From positions 558,001 to 622,000 of the forward strand of contig RBKR01000010.1 in assembly GCA_004835665.1 (NCBI GenBank): a stretch of 64,000 bases of DNA, read 5' to 3'. The translations under genes were made by a program, and so were the position numbers. Under the pieces are notes generated by a model. The model saw nothing but the letters and a program-made list of their open reading frames with translations. It did no database searches and was not told the origin of the DNA. This stretch comes from Phoma sp. XZ068 (Eukaryota > Ascomycota > Dothideomycetes > Pleosporales > Didymellaceae). This document shows, one piece after another, positions 19,085 through 30,614 of the stretch. Numbering within the stretch: the first letter of the stretch is position 1; each line of letters opens with the position of its first letter.

Positions 19085-22000
19085 TCACGTGCCTAGGTTG
19101 TGATCAGCCTCCGGCCCTAGGTCGTAGTCCTCCTCACAACCGTGCCACACCTCTGCATCCTCCGTTTCAACGTTGTACGCCACGTTCCCCCTCATAGGTT
19201 CTAGCGTCTGCATTCCTTCTGGTTTATTCGTAACACCATCTCCCCTCTCCAAGCCTTCGGCTCGAAGGTAAGTCCGTTCCGGGGTTGCGTTGTTCATAAA
19301 GGCTGGGGGCCCCGCGTGCTTGGGGCGGTAATGTCTTTCCTCCATGCCTCCGTCCTCTAAGGCTAAGCGTCTTGCACAGGCCGACCGAATACTGCGCGAA
19401 GGCAAAGAAATGTTGCCGTGTCCTCGTTGCGAGAGGTTGTCTCTGAAATGCGTGGTGGCTCCCAGTAGCAAACACTGCGAGGGTTGCGTTCGCTCGGGGT
19501 GTCGCTCTGAGTGTCGGTTGTCTGGCGTCTCCATGGCCGAATGTGGGTACCGTGCGCGTGACTCTGCGATGTTTTCTGACAACCCCAGGGAGGGCTGTTG
19601 ATCGTTCGCAGATAAAACTGCTGGCTCAGATTGCTGCTGCGGAGCAGGAACGTGAGGCTGCTCTGGCGGCGATGGCGGAGTTGTCAAGCAAGCTGGCGGA
19701 GAGCCACGCTCGTTTGGCTCGTTTGCGCAAACAAAAAGAGTTTGTGGATAAGAAGGCTGATGTCCAGTCTGCTGCTCTTGATGAAGAGTTGGATCGCGAG
19801 GAAGCGGAAGAAGCTGCTCTTCAGGGTGCAGTAGGTGGTTTAGCCAGCGAGGGGTCCCTGAACTCTGAGTCCTCTGTTCACAAGGGCGTTCCTCCTTTTG
19901 ACTCGCCGTCAATGGGCGTTGACTTCGATGATTTTCTCGGGTTGCAGCAAGGCGCGTCGCCTCCGCTTGTCCTTGGGGATTTTGACTTTGGTAGTCCGCG
20001 ATCAGGTCAGGGCTCGTGATGTTTTCTTCGGGCTCCCAGGTGTTCTCCCATGGTTCTCCTTTGTCGTTTGTTCCTAGCCACTTGACCAAATAATAGTTTC
20101 GTCCGTTTCGCCAGCGTTGGGCGATGATCTGATCCACTTCCCATTCTTCTTCGCTTTGCCCGTATGTTGCGGCTTCGTATGCTACTGGTTGCGCGTCCTG
20201 AGGTGCCCTTTCCAGCAACGATACGTGGAAGGTTGGGTGGATTTTCATGGTTGTTGGTAGCTTGAGTCGGTAGCTGACCGGTGAGACTTGTTTCTCAATT
20301 TCGTAGGGTCCGATTTTGACGTGGTCGAGTTTTGTGCTCGGCCTCTGGCTTTTTATGTTTTTTCGTCGGAGCCAGACTTTCTCCCCCTTCTCAAAGGAAG
20401 GTCCCTTCATGTGTTTTTTGTTATAGTACGCGTCCATTGCGCCGTGTAGGAATCGTGCGTCATGGCGTAGTTCCTGGTGTATGTTCCACAGTTGTTCCAC
20501 TCGTTCTTCTGCTGTTTGGCTATATGATTCGAGCTCTCTTGGTGTCGATGCTATGGTTGGCTTGAATCCGTAGTTTGCGAAGAAGGGTGTTAGCCCTATG
20601 GCGCTGTGCCATGACGTGTTGTACGCGAACTGTGCTATGGGTAGTAGAGGTACCCAATTATCCTGCCTGTAGTTGAGGTACATGCGTAGGTATTGTTCTA
20701 CTGTTTGGTTTGTTCTTTCCGTGATTCCGTCCGTTTGCGGGTGAAACGATGTTGACATGCCTAGTTTTACGCCTAGTTCGGCCATAAGCGTCTGCCAAAA
20801 CTTGGATGTAAACTTTGCATCCCTGTCAGAGATGATCTTGTCTGGTAGGCCGTGTTCGCTAATTATCTGTCTGAGTATGACATACGAACATGCTTCTGCG
20901 TTTGATGCTTCGATGTACGGGATGAAGTACGCGTATCTCGTGGCTTTGTCGATTACGACGAGTATCGAGTCGTAGCTGACCTTGGTCATGGGATCTTTGG
21001 ACTTGGGTAGTTTCACAATAAAGTCCATAGCGATTGTTCCCCAGGGTCGTTCCGCTGGTTCCGTTGGTTGCAGTTCCCCGTACGGGAGGTGCCTTGTGTG
21101 TTTGTTTCGATGGCAATCCGCGCATTCGGCTAGTACCTGTCCTACTAGTGCCCGTGCTTGTGGGAAGTAGTAGTTTTCCATGAGTCGTTGTAAGGTTTTC
21201 TCTATTCCTTGGTGTCCGTGTAGCGGTGCCTCGTGGAATCGCCGTACGAATTTCTTCCGCATTTTTTTTGGGACGTATACTCGTCCGTAGATAAAGACCA
21301 GGCCGTCCCTTTCTTCTATGGCCGTCTTGATGTCTTCAACTTCTTCTCGGGATTTTTCTGTTTCTTTCTGGACCCATTCTAGCCAGTCGTTTCGCTTCTT
21401 CGTGAATTCTGTGGTGGCGGCTAGCTTCGGGTGGTTGTATACCATGGATCCATCTTTTTCCAGTCGGAGGGTTGCTCAGCTGATCTTTTCTTTTCCCTGA
21501 TAGTCGGGTCGTCGACTGAGTGCGTCAGCTCGTAGGTTTTCGGTTCCTTTGCAGTGGATGAACTTGATATCGAAGGTAGCGAGGTATTGTGCCCATCGCC
21601 TCTGACGCGGTGTGAGGTCCTTGTTGAGCATGAAGCCCGTAAGGTTCTTGTGGTCAGAGTACACGATAGTCTGGTGGTTCGCTCCTTGGAGGTTGGCTCT
21701 CCATTGTCTGAATGCTTCGACAATAGCGAGTAGCTCCTTGTCGTAGATGTCGTAGTTGAGTTCTGCCGAGGTCATCTTTCTAGACCAGTGATACACAGGT
21801 CGTTTGTTTCCTTCCTCGTCCAGCTGGAGTAACATGGCTCCCAACCCGAAGTCGGATGCGTCGGTCTCGACGATCGGTGGCTTCTTTGGGTTGAACATCT
21901 GGAGCACGGGGTCTTTGGTGAAGACGTCCTTGAGTTTCTCGAAGGCTTCTTTGCGTTCCTTTGTCCATTCGAAAAGCACATCCTTCTTGCTGAGTTCGAC

Positions 22001-22915
22001 CAAAGGCCGAGTGATATCGCTCCAGTTTTCGATGAACTTCCTGCAGAAGTTACAGAATCCGATGAAGGATTGTACTTCTTTGAGGTCCGTTGGTTCTGGC
22101 CATTTCTTGATCTCTTCGATCTTGATTGGATCGATTTTCATAATTCCTGGTTCGACGACGAAGCCCAAGAACGTGGTGCTTTGCACATGGAACTCGCATT
22201 TCCGGAGGCTGAGGAACAGTTTTGCTTCCAACAGCTTTTCTAGGACTTTTCGCACATGGATTCGATGTTCCTTCATTGTTTCTGAGTATATCAGGATGTC
22301 GTCCAAGTAGTCCATCACGAAGATGTCTAGATATTCCCTAAGAACGTTGTTGATGCGTTCCTGGAAGGTTGCGGGTGCATTCGTGAGTCCTAATGGCATT
22401 ACTTGGTACTCGTAGAGTCCATATTTGGTTTTGAAGGCGGTTTTCCATTCCTCTCCGTCCTTGATTCGTATGGTGTAGTAGGCGTTTTTGATGCCAAGCC
22501 TCGTGAACCATTTGGCTTTGGTTAGTCTGTCTTGCATGTCTGTGATGAGCGGGAGTGGGTATCGGTTCTTTATGGTTTTCGCGTTGAGGTCGCGGTAATC
22601 GATGCAAGGTCGCTCATCGGTTGTTCCTTTCTTTGCTACGAACAGCATGGGGTATGCTGCGGGGGATGATGAGGATCGGATCCATCCTTTCTCCAGGGCG
22701 TCCTCGATGTATTTCTTTTGAATCTCGGATTCTCTTTCCGTCAATTTGTACAGTGGCATGTGTCTCAGTTTGGCTCCTTCTTCCAGGGGGATTTCGTGGT
22801 CCCATGACTAGTGTTCGGGGAGTTTGTCGTCTGGTTTCTCAAACACATTCTTCAGGTCTTGATATTCCTTGGGTAGGGGCGTGGTTTTGATGGCGTGTAT
22901 CTCTTGTGTTGCGGC
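19085..22915 (-). pseudogene. Gypsy pol: RT, RNase H, integrase, chromodomain
   Basis: Reverse transcriptase carries LDDILIYSE. RNase H carries ETDASDFGLGAM and YDKELLAIVEAF. The integrase zinc finger ends CADCHRNKH, and the core has AMDFIVKLP, ISDRDAKFTSKFW and the catalytic Glu region GITERTNQTVEQY. Next come the GPY/F motif KIGPYEIEKQ and a chromodomain (EWEVDQIIAQRWRNGRNYYL...WENTWEPEENI). One in-frame TGA (21476-21478, after QGKEKIS) splits RNase H from integrase and fits TGG to TGA. A second stop, TAG at about 22808, lies upstream of RT before SWDHEIPLEEGAKL. Beyond the chromodomain the frame stays open for about 290 Pro/Gln-rich residues to the stop at 19085. That tail lies opposite the antisense gene and may be non-functional. 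Confidence 0.88.
19344..20019 (+). CDS. Antisense zinc-finger/coiled-coil protein carried by the gypsy element
   Basis: Two exons, 19344-19542 and 19589-20019, flank a 46-nt intron with a GTGGGT donor, a TTCTGACAA branch site and a CCCCAG acceptor. The intron is needed to join SGVSMAE and WRAVDRSQIKLLAQ in frame. The product is 209 residues. A basic start is followed by a Cys-rich cluster (Cys 26, 29, 36, 45, 48, 53, 57; CPRCERLSLKC...CEGCVRSGCRSEC). Next is a long coiled coil (about residues 75-140, including ARLARLRKQKEFVDKKADVQ) and an acidic, hydrophobic-rich C-terminus. The gene is opposite in strand to pol and overlaps the sequence after the chromodomain. Similar Cys-cluster plus coiled-coil hypothetical proteins are, from memory, widespread in fungal genomes; the function is unknown. 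It could bind nucleic acid. Confidence 0.68.
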
Positions 22916-22931
22916 CAATCGACACCAAAAC

Positions 22932-23675
22932 TTCAGCTCTTCGCTGAGCTGAATCTCTTCAAAATGGCCCGTGCGCTACTCAGATTTTCACGTTCGGTCG
23001 AAGGCCACAACCACCAGCAAGACAAGGAGACAGTTTTGCCACTCCTTGTTCTTGCAGTATAAGGGCATCGCCAGGCCTACCGCAAGGCTCTCCACGCGAA
23101 GAGCTACGGCGCAATTCGACAGAGCACCGGCTCTCCACACCCACAACGATGAGAGCTGCTTTCAGCTCTCTGAAGACCGACTGTCAGCGTCCCAGACCTG
23201 ACACAACACGCAAACAAGGCAGCCAGCATGGCCTTAGATTTCACGACCCTTGGGGATAAAGAAGAAGGACAGGCCTGGCTCTGCCTTCCTACTACACCTA
23301 TCTCCTCAGACACAGGCATGGCCAAGCCTAGTACAAAGGCTCTCCTCGCGCAGAGCCACGGCTTCGATTCGGCAGGGCACCGGCTCTTCACACCCACCTA
23401 CTCTTTCCTACTCTCTCTCATGGCACTCAACCGCCTCTGAATACACACAAGGGAACCACCCTGATGTACACACACTGCTCAGTCTCCCCAACTGGACGGG
23501 GAGCTGTAGCTCTGAAATGGTAGCAATACCCGCGCAGGCAAGAAATGCTTTCTAAGGTAGTGTGTCAGCACTGTAATTCCATAGCTTAGCACGTCGTATA
23601 TGCCCTTCGGGAGGCGAGATGGTGGACTTAATCCCCATCAACTAGACGAAAAATGAATACCAACCAACCAACCAA
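22932..23675 (+). mobile_element. SINE-like retroposon, copy B (5' truncated)
   Basis: About 744 bp, nearly identical to copy A read from its TTCAGCTCTTCGCTGAGCTG onward; the first ~145 bases of the full-length element are missing. It ends with the same ACCAACCAACC tail after AATGAATACC. The left junction is with the truncated gypsy element. The right junction is with a Fot1-like transposase coding frame (IDREAVLKRF). 5' truncation with an intact 3' tail is the usual outcome of target-primed reverse transcription. Confidence 0.78.
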
Positions 23676-24608
23676 CCCTATAGATCGCGAAGCTGTACTC
23701 AAGAGATTCCGCTCAAAGACACCAAGAACACCAGAAGAAGATGATGAGCACGAGCCACAAAGCTCTCCGCTTGTTGAAGCAGACTGGAGGAAGATTAGAC
23801 GTGTTGTTGAGCAGGTTGTAAAGGATGGGGAGCAGAGAAAAGCGCAGAAGATCTCTGAGTCTTTTCACCACCTCCAGGTCACCAATGAGCTTCTAAGAGA
23901 GGAGAACAACGGGCTTCAAAACGCGCTTAAGCGCAAGCAAAAGCACAAGAAGAAGGGCAAGGTCCTTGACCTGCAGCAGCGTGAAGAATACCATGGTGGT
24001 GCTGTCCTCTGGTCTCCCAGAAAGCTCAAAGAAGCCAAGTACCGTGAGGATGTAAGACTACAAGAAGGAGAGGAGGAAAACCTTAGAAAGGCAGACGATA
24101 AGCATATGAGAGAGCAAGCTGCCTTGCTTAAGAAGAAGCAGAAAGAAGAGAGACGTGTGGCAGCTGCAGCAGCCAAAGAGGCGAGGGAGAAGGAGAAGGA
24201 AAGGAAGGCTGCAGAGAGAGCCGAACTTCAGCGCAAGAAGAAGGAGGAAAAGGAAGCTGCAGCCACCCAGAAAGCTCTAGAATTGTCTCAGAGAGGCAAG
24301 AGAAAGGCTTCACCAAAGGGAAAGCCAAAGGCAAAGCGTGCGCGGGTTGCGCAGCCCGCTGAAGGTAGTGGAAGTGGTGAGGCGCCTGCCACACCACCTC
24401 CAACAAAGAACACCAAAACCCGTACCATTAAGCTTCCAGCCCGATTTCTGAATAGTACAAATCAATTGCATTGCCCTGTTTACTACTCCACCACAAAATC
24501 TCGTGATAATAGCTATTGTGGATGGTTGCGCAGCCTCATGTTGTGGATGGGCATATGGTGTTCGCGTGGCTCGCTTCACCGAGCGGCTCGCTTCGGCGAT
24601 CTGCACGG
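23676..24608 (+). pseudogene. C-terminal tail of a Fot1-like transposase plus transposon end
   Basis: From IDREAVLKRFRSK onward the frame matches the lysine/glutamate-rich C-terminal region of the transposases at 35451-38182 and 51125-53043. The shared pattern is a helical block, GGAVLWSPRKLKEA (GGAVLYSPSAKERA in the 51-kb copy), a long charged coiled coil and a basic tail. The ATG seen at 23654 belongs to the retroposon tail, not to the transposase. DNA-binding and catalytic domains are absent. The element's right end reads GGCTCGCTTC twice, ends CTGCACGG at 24608 and is followed by TA. The left part was lost or displaced by the gypsy and retroposon insertions. Confidence 0.72.
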
Positions 24609-24618
24609 TATGCGTTGA

Positions 24619-25321
24619 GCCGGCTTGTGACAATCCCACCATCTGGCGTTTGAGTGTTCAATCAACTTGGCGCTCCTTGAGCTTTGTGAGCAGGATGTTG
24701 TACCCATTCGACGCACTTCCCTTCGCTTATTCTGATAAAGCTAGAAGTCATTGCCACCCGGCACGTGCTCGATAGCGCAAGCCTTGAGGATATTTGGTTA
24801 GCTCGGCCTGAGGCCAACGGCTGCTCCTTCGATGCTCACTCATTGACCATCAGCATTCGATACCGCAGGCATGAGCGTCCTGGCGTACGTGAGGATTTCC
24901 ACCTTTCATGAATTACCACGGCTCATGGACTTCCATGGTTGGAGTTTCACGGGTCCTGTATTTCCATAAGCTATGGTTCTACAGCCGTAAACCGCCTCCC
25001 ACAGCAACCCTCGATGTGAACAAGTCGAGAGCCTCAAGTACATCTTTGAACGGCGAACTTTGCACCACACCGCTAAGCACAAGATTCATTCCATCTGTCT
25101 AGAACAGCATAAGATCAATCCCACGAACATGCTTTAGCGGTCCAGGAGTCTCGCACGCAGCATGCGGTGAACCCTGAAGCACTAGCGGCTGTCAATCAAG
25201 CCTTAAGTAGCCCTTGTTGTCTCGCTTGCGCCAACTGCCCTCGCTGTCTGTCCGCATCGAAAGCAGCTTTTGAAAGATCGTACGTCGCCGAGTGGATGAT
25301 TTTCTTAACAATGGCGAGACG
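24619..25321. other. No supported gene
   Basis: Intergenic sequence between a transposon end and the TPR pseudogene; nothing recognised. Confidence 0.35.
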
Positions 25322-26530
25322 TCATCCCATATTGTGCGTAGAAGCCCGGCCCTCTGCTGAGATGCCATGCGGTGGGTTCTGCGATCTGCTGTCCAGTGCC
25401 GCAATGTCGCAGAGCAAAGCCTGACACTTGCCGTGACCCTCACTAAGCACGCCTTGATAACCCAAAAGCGCTTGCATGTACCACTTCCGGGCGTCATCCG
25501 TGCGGCCTTGAATCGCACAGAAAGAGGCAAAGCCCCACATGATGGCTAACGCCGGGATGCAGGCAGACATGCTGTCGACCCCGATAGTGTTCTTGCATCC
25601 GTCTAATGCTCTCTGGTGCATCTCTCCTGCCTTGTCGAGCCTGCCCAGGCCCGTGTAGAGCAGGCCGAGATTGTTGACCGTACCAAGCGTCGATATGTGT
25701 CCCAGACCTAGTACTTTTTCTTTTCCGTCCAACGCTCGCCAAAGCATGGCTTCAGCCTTCTCGAATCTGCCCCGATCCATGTAAAGAAGGCCCAGATTGT
25801 TTACTATGTCTAGTATCGATATGTGCTCCGGTTGCAGTGCCTTTTCTTTACCATGCAAAGCTCGCTGGAGCAGGTTTTCCGCGTCTTTCGATCTGCCGAG
25901 ACTGACGTACAGAAGGCCCAGGTTGTTTGCCATATCTAGCGTTGATATGTGCTCGCGGCCCAATGTTGCTTCGTAACCGTCTAGCGCTCGCTGAAACATC
26001 TCTCTCGCGTCCTCATGCCTGCCTAAGCTCTCATATAGGAGACCCAAGTTGTTAATTGCACCCAGCGTTGATGGGTGCTTCCACCCCCGGTTTTTCTTGT
26101 ACCCATTCATTGCTCGATGAAGCATAATATCTGCATCTGCCAGTCTTCCCAGGCCCACGTATACTAGGCCCAGGTTGTCCACAACGTCAAGAGTTGATGT
26201 GTGATCCCTCCCCAATATCTTCTCGTGCCCGTGCAGCGCTCGTCGAAACATGGTTTCCGCCGTGTTAGGCATCCCCAGGTCTACATAGAGCAGACCCAGA
26301 TAGTTCATTGCACAATAATTCGGTGTGTGCTTCCATTCTGGCACAGCCCTGTTGCTATCTACCTGTGGCAGGGACGTCGTCGGTGCGCTATCTGCCATTC
26401 GGTGGTATCTGCAACGGGCGGACCTGCTGGCAAATGCACTCCTCCAGTTCAGAAACCAATACAGGGCATGACCGGTGGTGCAATAGAAGTCACCCAGCTG
26501 CGATGTGGCCGGGCACTGCTGAAAGTCCAC
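25322..26530 (-). pseudogene. Kinesin-light-chain-type TPR fragment of a decayed NLR-like gene
   Basis: The open frame holds about seven 42-residue TPR units such as NNLGLLYVSLGRSKDAENLL and RALDGKEKVLGLGHISTL. They have the same length and register as those of the large receptor at 59834-64000, but are diverged from one another. There is no NB-ARC or effector domain upstream and no plausible start: the frame opens at a non-ATG codon after low-quality sequence. In fungi such arrays usually end NB-ARC receptor proteins, so this is best read as the C-terminal remnant of one. A short free-standing TPR protein starting at an internal Met (MADSAPTTSLPQ) is the alternative. Confidence 0.55.
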
Positions 26531-28103
26531 TCAATGCTTTGTTATCAGCAGATGTGTAAAGAGGCACTTGCGGCACCGTTCCTGCCTGATGGCTTCTTTT
26601 GACTTGTGTCTCACTCAACCATAGGATCCAGCACCAGTCACGATGTTGGGTACTAATTAGCCCGGTGCGCCTGAATGCTAGACGTGTGGATATGTGGCGT
26701 TGGCCGTAGTAGTACACGATTAGCCTGTGAATCGTCGGGCAACCTGTGATGACAATGCCAGGGCCTGTCAGGGCACCAGCCCCTCCGGCTCAACGTCGCA
26801 TGTGCAGCAGCCCAATGCTACGAATGCAGACTGGAACACGAGAGGCCTTGTGCCGCAGGGATGGGGAACTGAAACTGGGCAAATGGCACGCAATGAAGGG
26901 GCAGCGACCAACAAGTGACACCGTTTGGATGCTGCGCAGAGAAGTTTGTGGTACGGACGCGTGTGGCGGATAGGTGCGCCAGCGCAGGAGCAAGCGATCG
27001 AGAAGGGTTCGATCTAAGGTGTAAATGATAACAAGCGCACGACAGGACAGGAGGTGTGGAGAGGAATCACGGTGATGGAGTTGAAGAGAGATCGCGGTGT
27101 GGCTGCACTCCCGCAAACGCTCTCGGCCCCGCAGCACCGACAGCTGCGAATTCTTTCCCGCCACCTCAACTACGACGATGATAACAACGTCCCAAGCTAC
27201 GAGTCCCCACACCCACGATTCTTTGTCGCAGTGCCGTTGCCCACCTTTCCTCGCTTGCCTTTCATCGTGGCGTTGAAGAACTTGTGGCTGTATAATGTGT
27301 TAAGATAGAATAGCAGAGTAACGTTCCGGTCTTTCCAACTGTGTTAGATTGACGTGGTCTGTAGTGAGTGTACAATAAGGAATTGGGGAATAGATATACA
27401 ACGTTATCTGACAACGGTCTTCGAGAAGCTCAGCGAACTTGAGGAGAGTGTTTGATTGTCTCGCACTCAGTTGTTTTAGGCAAACTCAAGCGGACTGCAG
27501 TCTGTTCCCGCTTTCAGAGAACAGCGGAAAGGAAATGGCGCGTACCTTTCACTTCACTCATAGGTCATGAATTAGCGCAAAGATAAATAGCGCGTGCGTC
27601 ACTGCCTGTTCGTTTACTGACATATCTCTTTGTCTATCCAGGTTCCGCTTGCAGTCAGTTCTCTCATTGCCCGCTACAACAACGGCCTTGGCCTTACCAG
27701 TGGGTCCTTTACCTGGTTGGCGCAAAAACCGTCTTACTTAGCAAACCAGTTGACGTAACTGAAGCAAAGGAATGCCATCTTACGTGAACGTTACCAGGTT
27801 GATTCTTCTCGAACTCTGTCCGCCTGCGGCTTGTTGGATGCATTCCGACTGAATTTGGGATAGGCCCCGTTACTGGTCCAATTCCTCTACCATGGTCACG
27901 TACAAGAGAGAACCCAGGATGCGGGATTACCAATTGGATTAATGAACGAGTTTTATTGTTTTAAGAAGCTTCATAGTACTGTGTGTACTGCACGTTGTTA
28001 GTGTCGAAGCCGCTTGAGAGGATCAGCGAAAGCATCATTTTTGAGCTCTCGCCACCTTCCTCGTTCACTATCGCCCCCCTACACCTCTCCTCCGCCACAC
28101 AAT
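26531..28103. other. Intergenic, includes the desaturase promoter
   Basis: No coding region is supported. The last few hundred bases before 28104 must hold the promoter and leader of the OLE1-like gene. No specific site was identified. Confidence 0.45.
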
Positions 28104-29540
28104 ATGCCTTCCCACCAACTTGTCGCCGACATGTCTGCCGTAGACCCTCAATTCATCTCGCAACCGTCCGCCGCCGCTAGCACTGCTGAGTCCAACAGAA
28201 ACCCGAAATACGACTCTAAGAAGCCACATATCACAGACACCCCGATCACGAGGCAAAACTGGTACAAGCATGCCAACTGGCTCAACTGCTTCTTCATCCT
28301 CGGCATTCCCGCCATGGGATGCGTTGCTGCCTTCTGGACTCCGCTACAATGGAAGACGGCAGGCTGGGCAGTGATATACTACTTCTGGACGGGTCTCGGA
28401 ATCACAGCTGGATACCATCGTCTTTGGGCACATAAGTCGTACAATGCCACTCTACCCCTCAAGATCTTCCTCGCAGCCGTTGGAGGTGGTGCTGTCGAGG
28501 GCTCCGTCCGCTGGTGGAGCCGAGACCACCGTGCTCACCACCGCTACACCGACACCAATAAAGACCCCTACAGCGTTCGCAAGGGATTGATGTACAGTCA
28601 TCTTGGTTGGATGATCATGAAGCAAAATCCCAAGCGAATTGGCCGCACCGACATTACCGACTTAAACGAGGATGTTGTCGTCGTTTGGCAGCATAAGCAC
28701 TACCTCAAGGTCGTCTTCTTCATGGGCCTGACCTTCCCAACTCTAGTTGCTGGGCTCGGATGGGGAGACTGGATGGGTGGATGTATCTACGCCGGCGTCC
28801 TCCGCATCTTCTTCGTTCAACAGGCTACCTTCTGCGTCAACTCGCTTGCTCACTGGCTTGGCGACCAACCCTTCGATGACCGCAACAGCCCCAGGGACCA
28901 CGTTTTCACCGCTCTCGTCACCCTGGGTGAGGGCTACCACAATTTCCACCACGAGTTCCCCAGCGACTATCGCAATGCCATCGAATGGCACCAGTATGAC
29001 CCTACCAAGTGGTCGATCTGGCTCTGGAGCAAGCTCGGCCTCGCTTATGATCTGAAGCAGTTCCGCTCCAACGAGATTGAGAAAGGTCGTGTTCAGCAAC
29101 TACAGAAGAAGCTTGACCAGAAGCGAACCAGACTCGACTGGGGTGTGTCTCTTGATCAGCTCCCTGTCATCGAATGGGATGATTTCCAAGAGCAAGCTAA
29201 GAATTGCCGTGGTCTCGTTGCCATCGCTGGTATTGTCCACGATGTGACAGATTTCATCAATGAGCACCCTGGAGGGAAGTCCCTCATCAAGAACGGTCTC
29301 GGCAAGGACGCCACTGCCATGTTCAACGGCGGTGTTTACCTCCACTCGAACGCAGCCCATAATTTGCTCTCCACCATGAGAGTAGGTGTCATCCGTGGCG
29401 GCTGCGAAGTCGAGATCTGGAAGCGAGCTCAGGAAGAGAACGATCAGTACGTCAAGGAGGAGTCTGGCAACGCTCTCATCCGGGCAGGCAACCAGGTCAC
29501 AAATGTCCAGCAACCTATGGTCAGCGCGAGCGCGGCATAG
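28104..29540 (+). CDS. OLE1: Delta-9 acyl-CoA (stearoyl-CoA) desaturase with cytochrome b5 domain
   Basis: Intronless 478-residue protein from the ATG at 28104 (MPSHQLVADMSAVDPQ). It makes oleic and palmitoleic acid by introducing a cis-9 double bond into stearoyl- and palmitoyl-CoA in the ER membrane. All three iron-binding histidine boxes are present: HRLWAH (105-110), HRAHH (142-146) and HNFHH (279-283). Hydrophobic segments precede the first box (about 60-104) and lie between the second and third (about 202-250). The C-terminal cytochrome b5 domain has HPGG (388-391) as first heme ligand and HSNAAHN later, so electron transfer is built in, as in fungal Ole1 proteins. Length and order are normal. 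It is the clearest housekeeping gene in the window. Confidence 0.97.
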   Translation: MPSHQLVADMSAVDPQFISQPSAAASTAESNRNPKYDSKKPHITDTPITRQNWYKHANWLNCFFILGIPAMGCVAAFWTPLQWKTAGWAVIYYFWTGLGITAGYHRLWAHKSYNATLPLKIFLAAVGGGAVEGSVRWWSRDHRAHHRYTDTNKDPYSVRKGLMYSHLGWMIMKQNPKRIGRTDITDLNEDVVVVWQHKHYLKVVFFMGLTFPTLVAGLGWGDWMGGCIYAGVLRIFFVQQATFCVNSLAHWLGDQPFDDRNSPRDHVFTALVTLGEGYHNFHHEFPSDYRNAIEWHQYDPTKWSIWLWSKLGLAYDLKQFRSNEIEKGRVQQLQKKLDQKRTRLDWGVSLDQLPVIEWDDFQEQAKNCRGLVAIAGIVHDVTDFINEHPGGKSLIKNGLGKDATAMFNGGVYLHSNAAHNLLSTMRVGVIRGGCEVEIWKRAQEENDQYVKEESGNALIRAGNQVTNVQQPMVSASAA

Positions 29541-29849
29541 GCAACGAAATAATGTCTCACAGGATTTGTCTTGGGCGATCTTTGGCGTTTGGAATGACTA
29601 TTCACGCCGTGCAATGTGACGACTAAGGTCACGTCGCCTATTACACTCCCTCCTAATTTTCCGTATGTGAATGCCACATGTTTGACAAGCGTTGCGAGCG
29701 CAATTACAGAAACTCGACCTGCAAAACGCTTTGCGTCCTGTAAGAGTAGTGAAACGCCATTGTTGCCTTGTTGCGTAGCTTCGTCGTCTACAAAATTCAC
29801 TGTCAAAGATGAAGGTATGAATTCCTGATACTTCTTATACGTGGTGCTT

Positions 29850-30406
29850 ACCATGAGGTTCCACAGGACATTCTTATCGACGATCGATATCGAGTTAACC
29901 ATAAGATCGGCGAAGGAGGCTGCGGTCTTGTCTACTTGGCCGCTTTCAAGTCCTCAGAAGTGGGGAGGAAGTGTTCGATGAACTTCTCCAATCCGGATAG
30001 TTGTACGGTGATGTTTCTCCCGCAATGCAAAGGGCGGTATTCTGCGCGGGTTTGCGTACAGACCAGCATTAAGCTTAAAAGGCTTCTTTCCCGGTCTGTA
30101 TAGATGCCCCCTCGGTCGTTCAATCTGACACTCGGGCGCCCGAGGAAATGGTCATAGACGACGTTGCGGATTTCTGCATATTTACATTGTCCGTCAGTTC
30201 GCTAAAGTACCGTGCCGCTTTACTTACCGCCTGGTAGCTCTTAGAAAGGGTTTTGTTGTAGCAGATAAAGTTGGGATGACTCTCCTGCGTTTACTTCGTC
30301 GAAGATCATACGTAGTAGGCTGTTTGCGTTTTATCCCACGTATCAGACTGTGAAGACAGCAGGCGAAAGGTGATTTAAGTTGCGTGGAAGGAGGATTGAA
30401 GAGCAT
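29850..30406 (-). pseudogene. F-box-like (LPxEIRNxIY) protein, frameshifted
   Basis: From the ATG at 30406 the sequence reads MLFNPPSTQLKS and a basic stretch (RRSKRRR). After a one-base shift near 30243 it reads ELPGEIRNVVYDHFLGRPSV, interrupted by an intron with a GTAAGT donor inside ELPG/EIRN. The LPxEIRNxIY signature and the later LSLMLVCTQTRAEYRPL are typical of the many small F-box-like proteins of filamentous ascomycetes. A second shift after EDLKAAK is needed to continue into VDKTAASFADLMVNSI. Two shifts mark it as a pseudogene. The 3' end is uncertain and approaches the desaturase 3' end (convergent genes). Confidence 0.5.
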
Positions 30407-30614
30407 GGTTGTGGAAGAGACGATGTACCGTATATATAGGCATTTCTGTTCTACACCGCGAGTTTGTTGACCTTGAAATCTTGGTACTAGCTGCAAAAGG
30501 CGACAAGAGCACCTCGACTAGCCACTCGCCATGTGTGATCCGTGCCGGATTCTACGCCGAGGTCCGTTGTGTGCTTTGGCCACATGTGAGATACATTCTC
30601 TGATAGAACAACAG

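Larger units (their letters stand above)
18808..22931 (-). mobile_element. Ty3/gypsy (chromovirus-type) retrotransposon, 5' truncated
   Basis: The element reads on the minus strand. RT, RNase H, integrase and chromodomain are present, but gag, protease and the 5' LTR are missing: similarity ends at about 22931, where retroposon copy B begins. The 3' LTR is inferred between the end of pol and TGTAACGGGT at 18808. It contains a TATA-like GTGTATATAGGC (about 19013-19024, minus strand), but its start cannot be fixed because there is no second LTR to compare. An extra gene lies antisense in the 3' third of the element. Confidence 0.8.

Noticed and set aside
19085..19950. A functional Pro/Gln-rich extension of the gypsy pol beyond the chromodomain
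   Set aside because: It is open but lies exactly opposite a spliced gene with better coding evidence; openness may be a by-product of the antisense coding. Left undecided, not called as a domain.
23654..23680. The ATG of MNTNQPTNP as the start of a transposase-tail gene (same at about 36251)
   Set aside because: This ATG and the NQPTNP codons come from the retroposon's repeat tail; the transposase similarity starts only after the tail, so it is a chance fusion, not a gene start.
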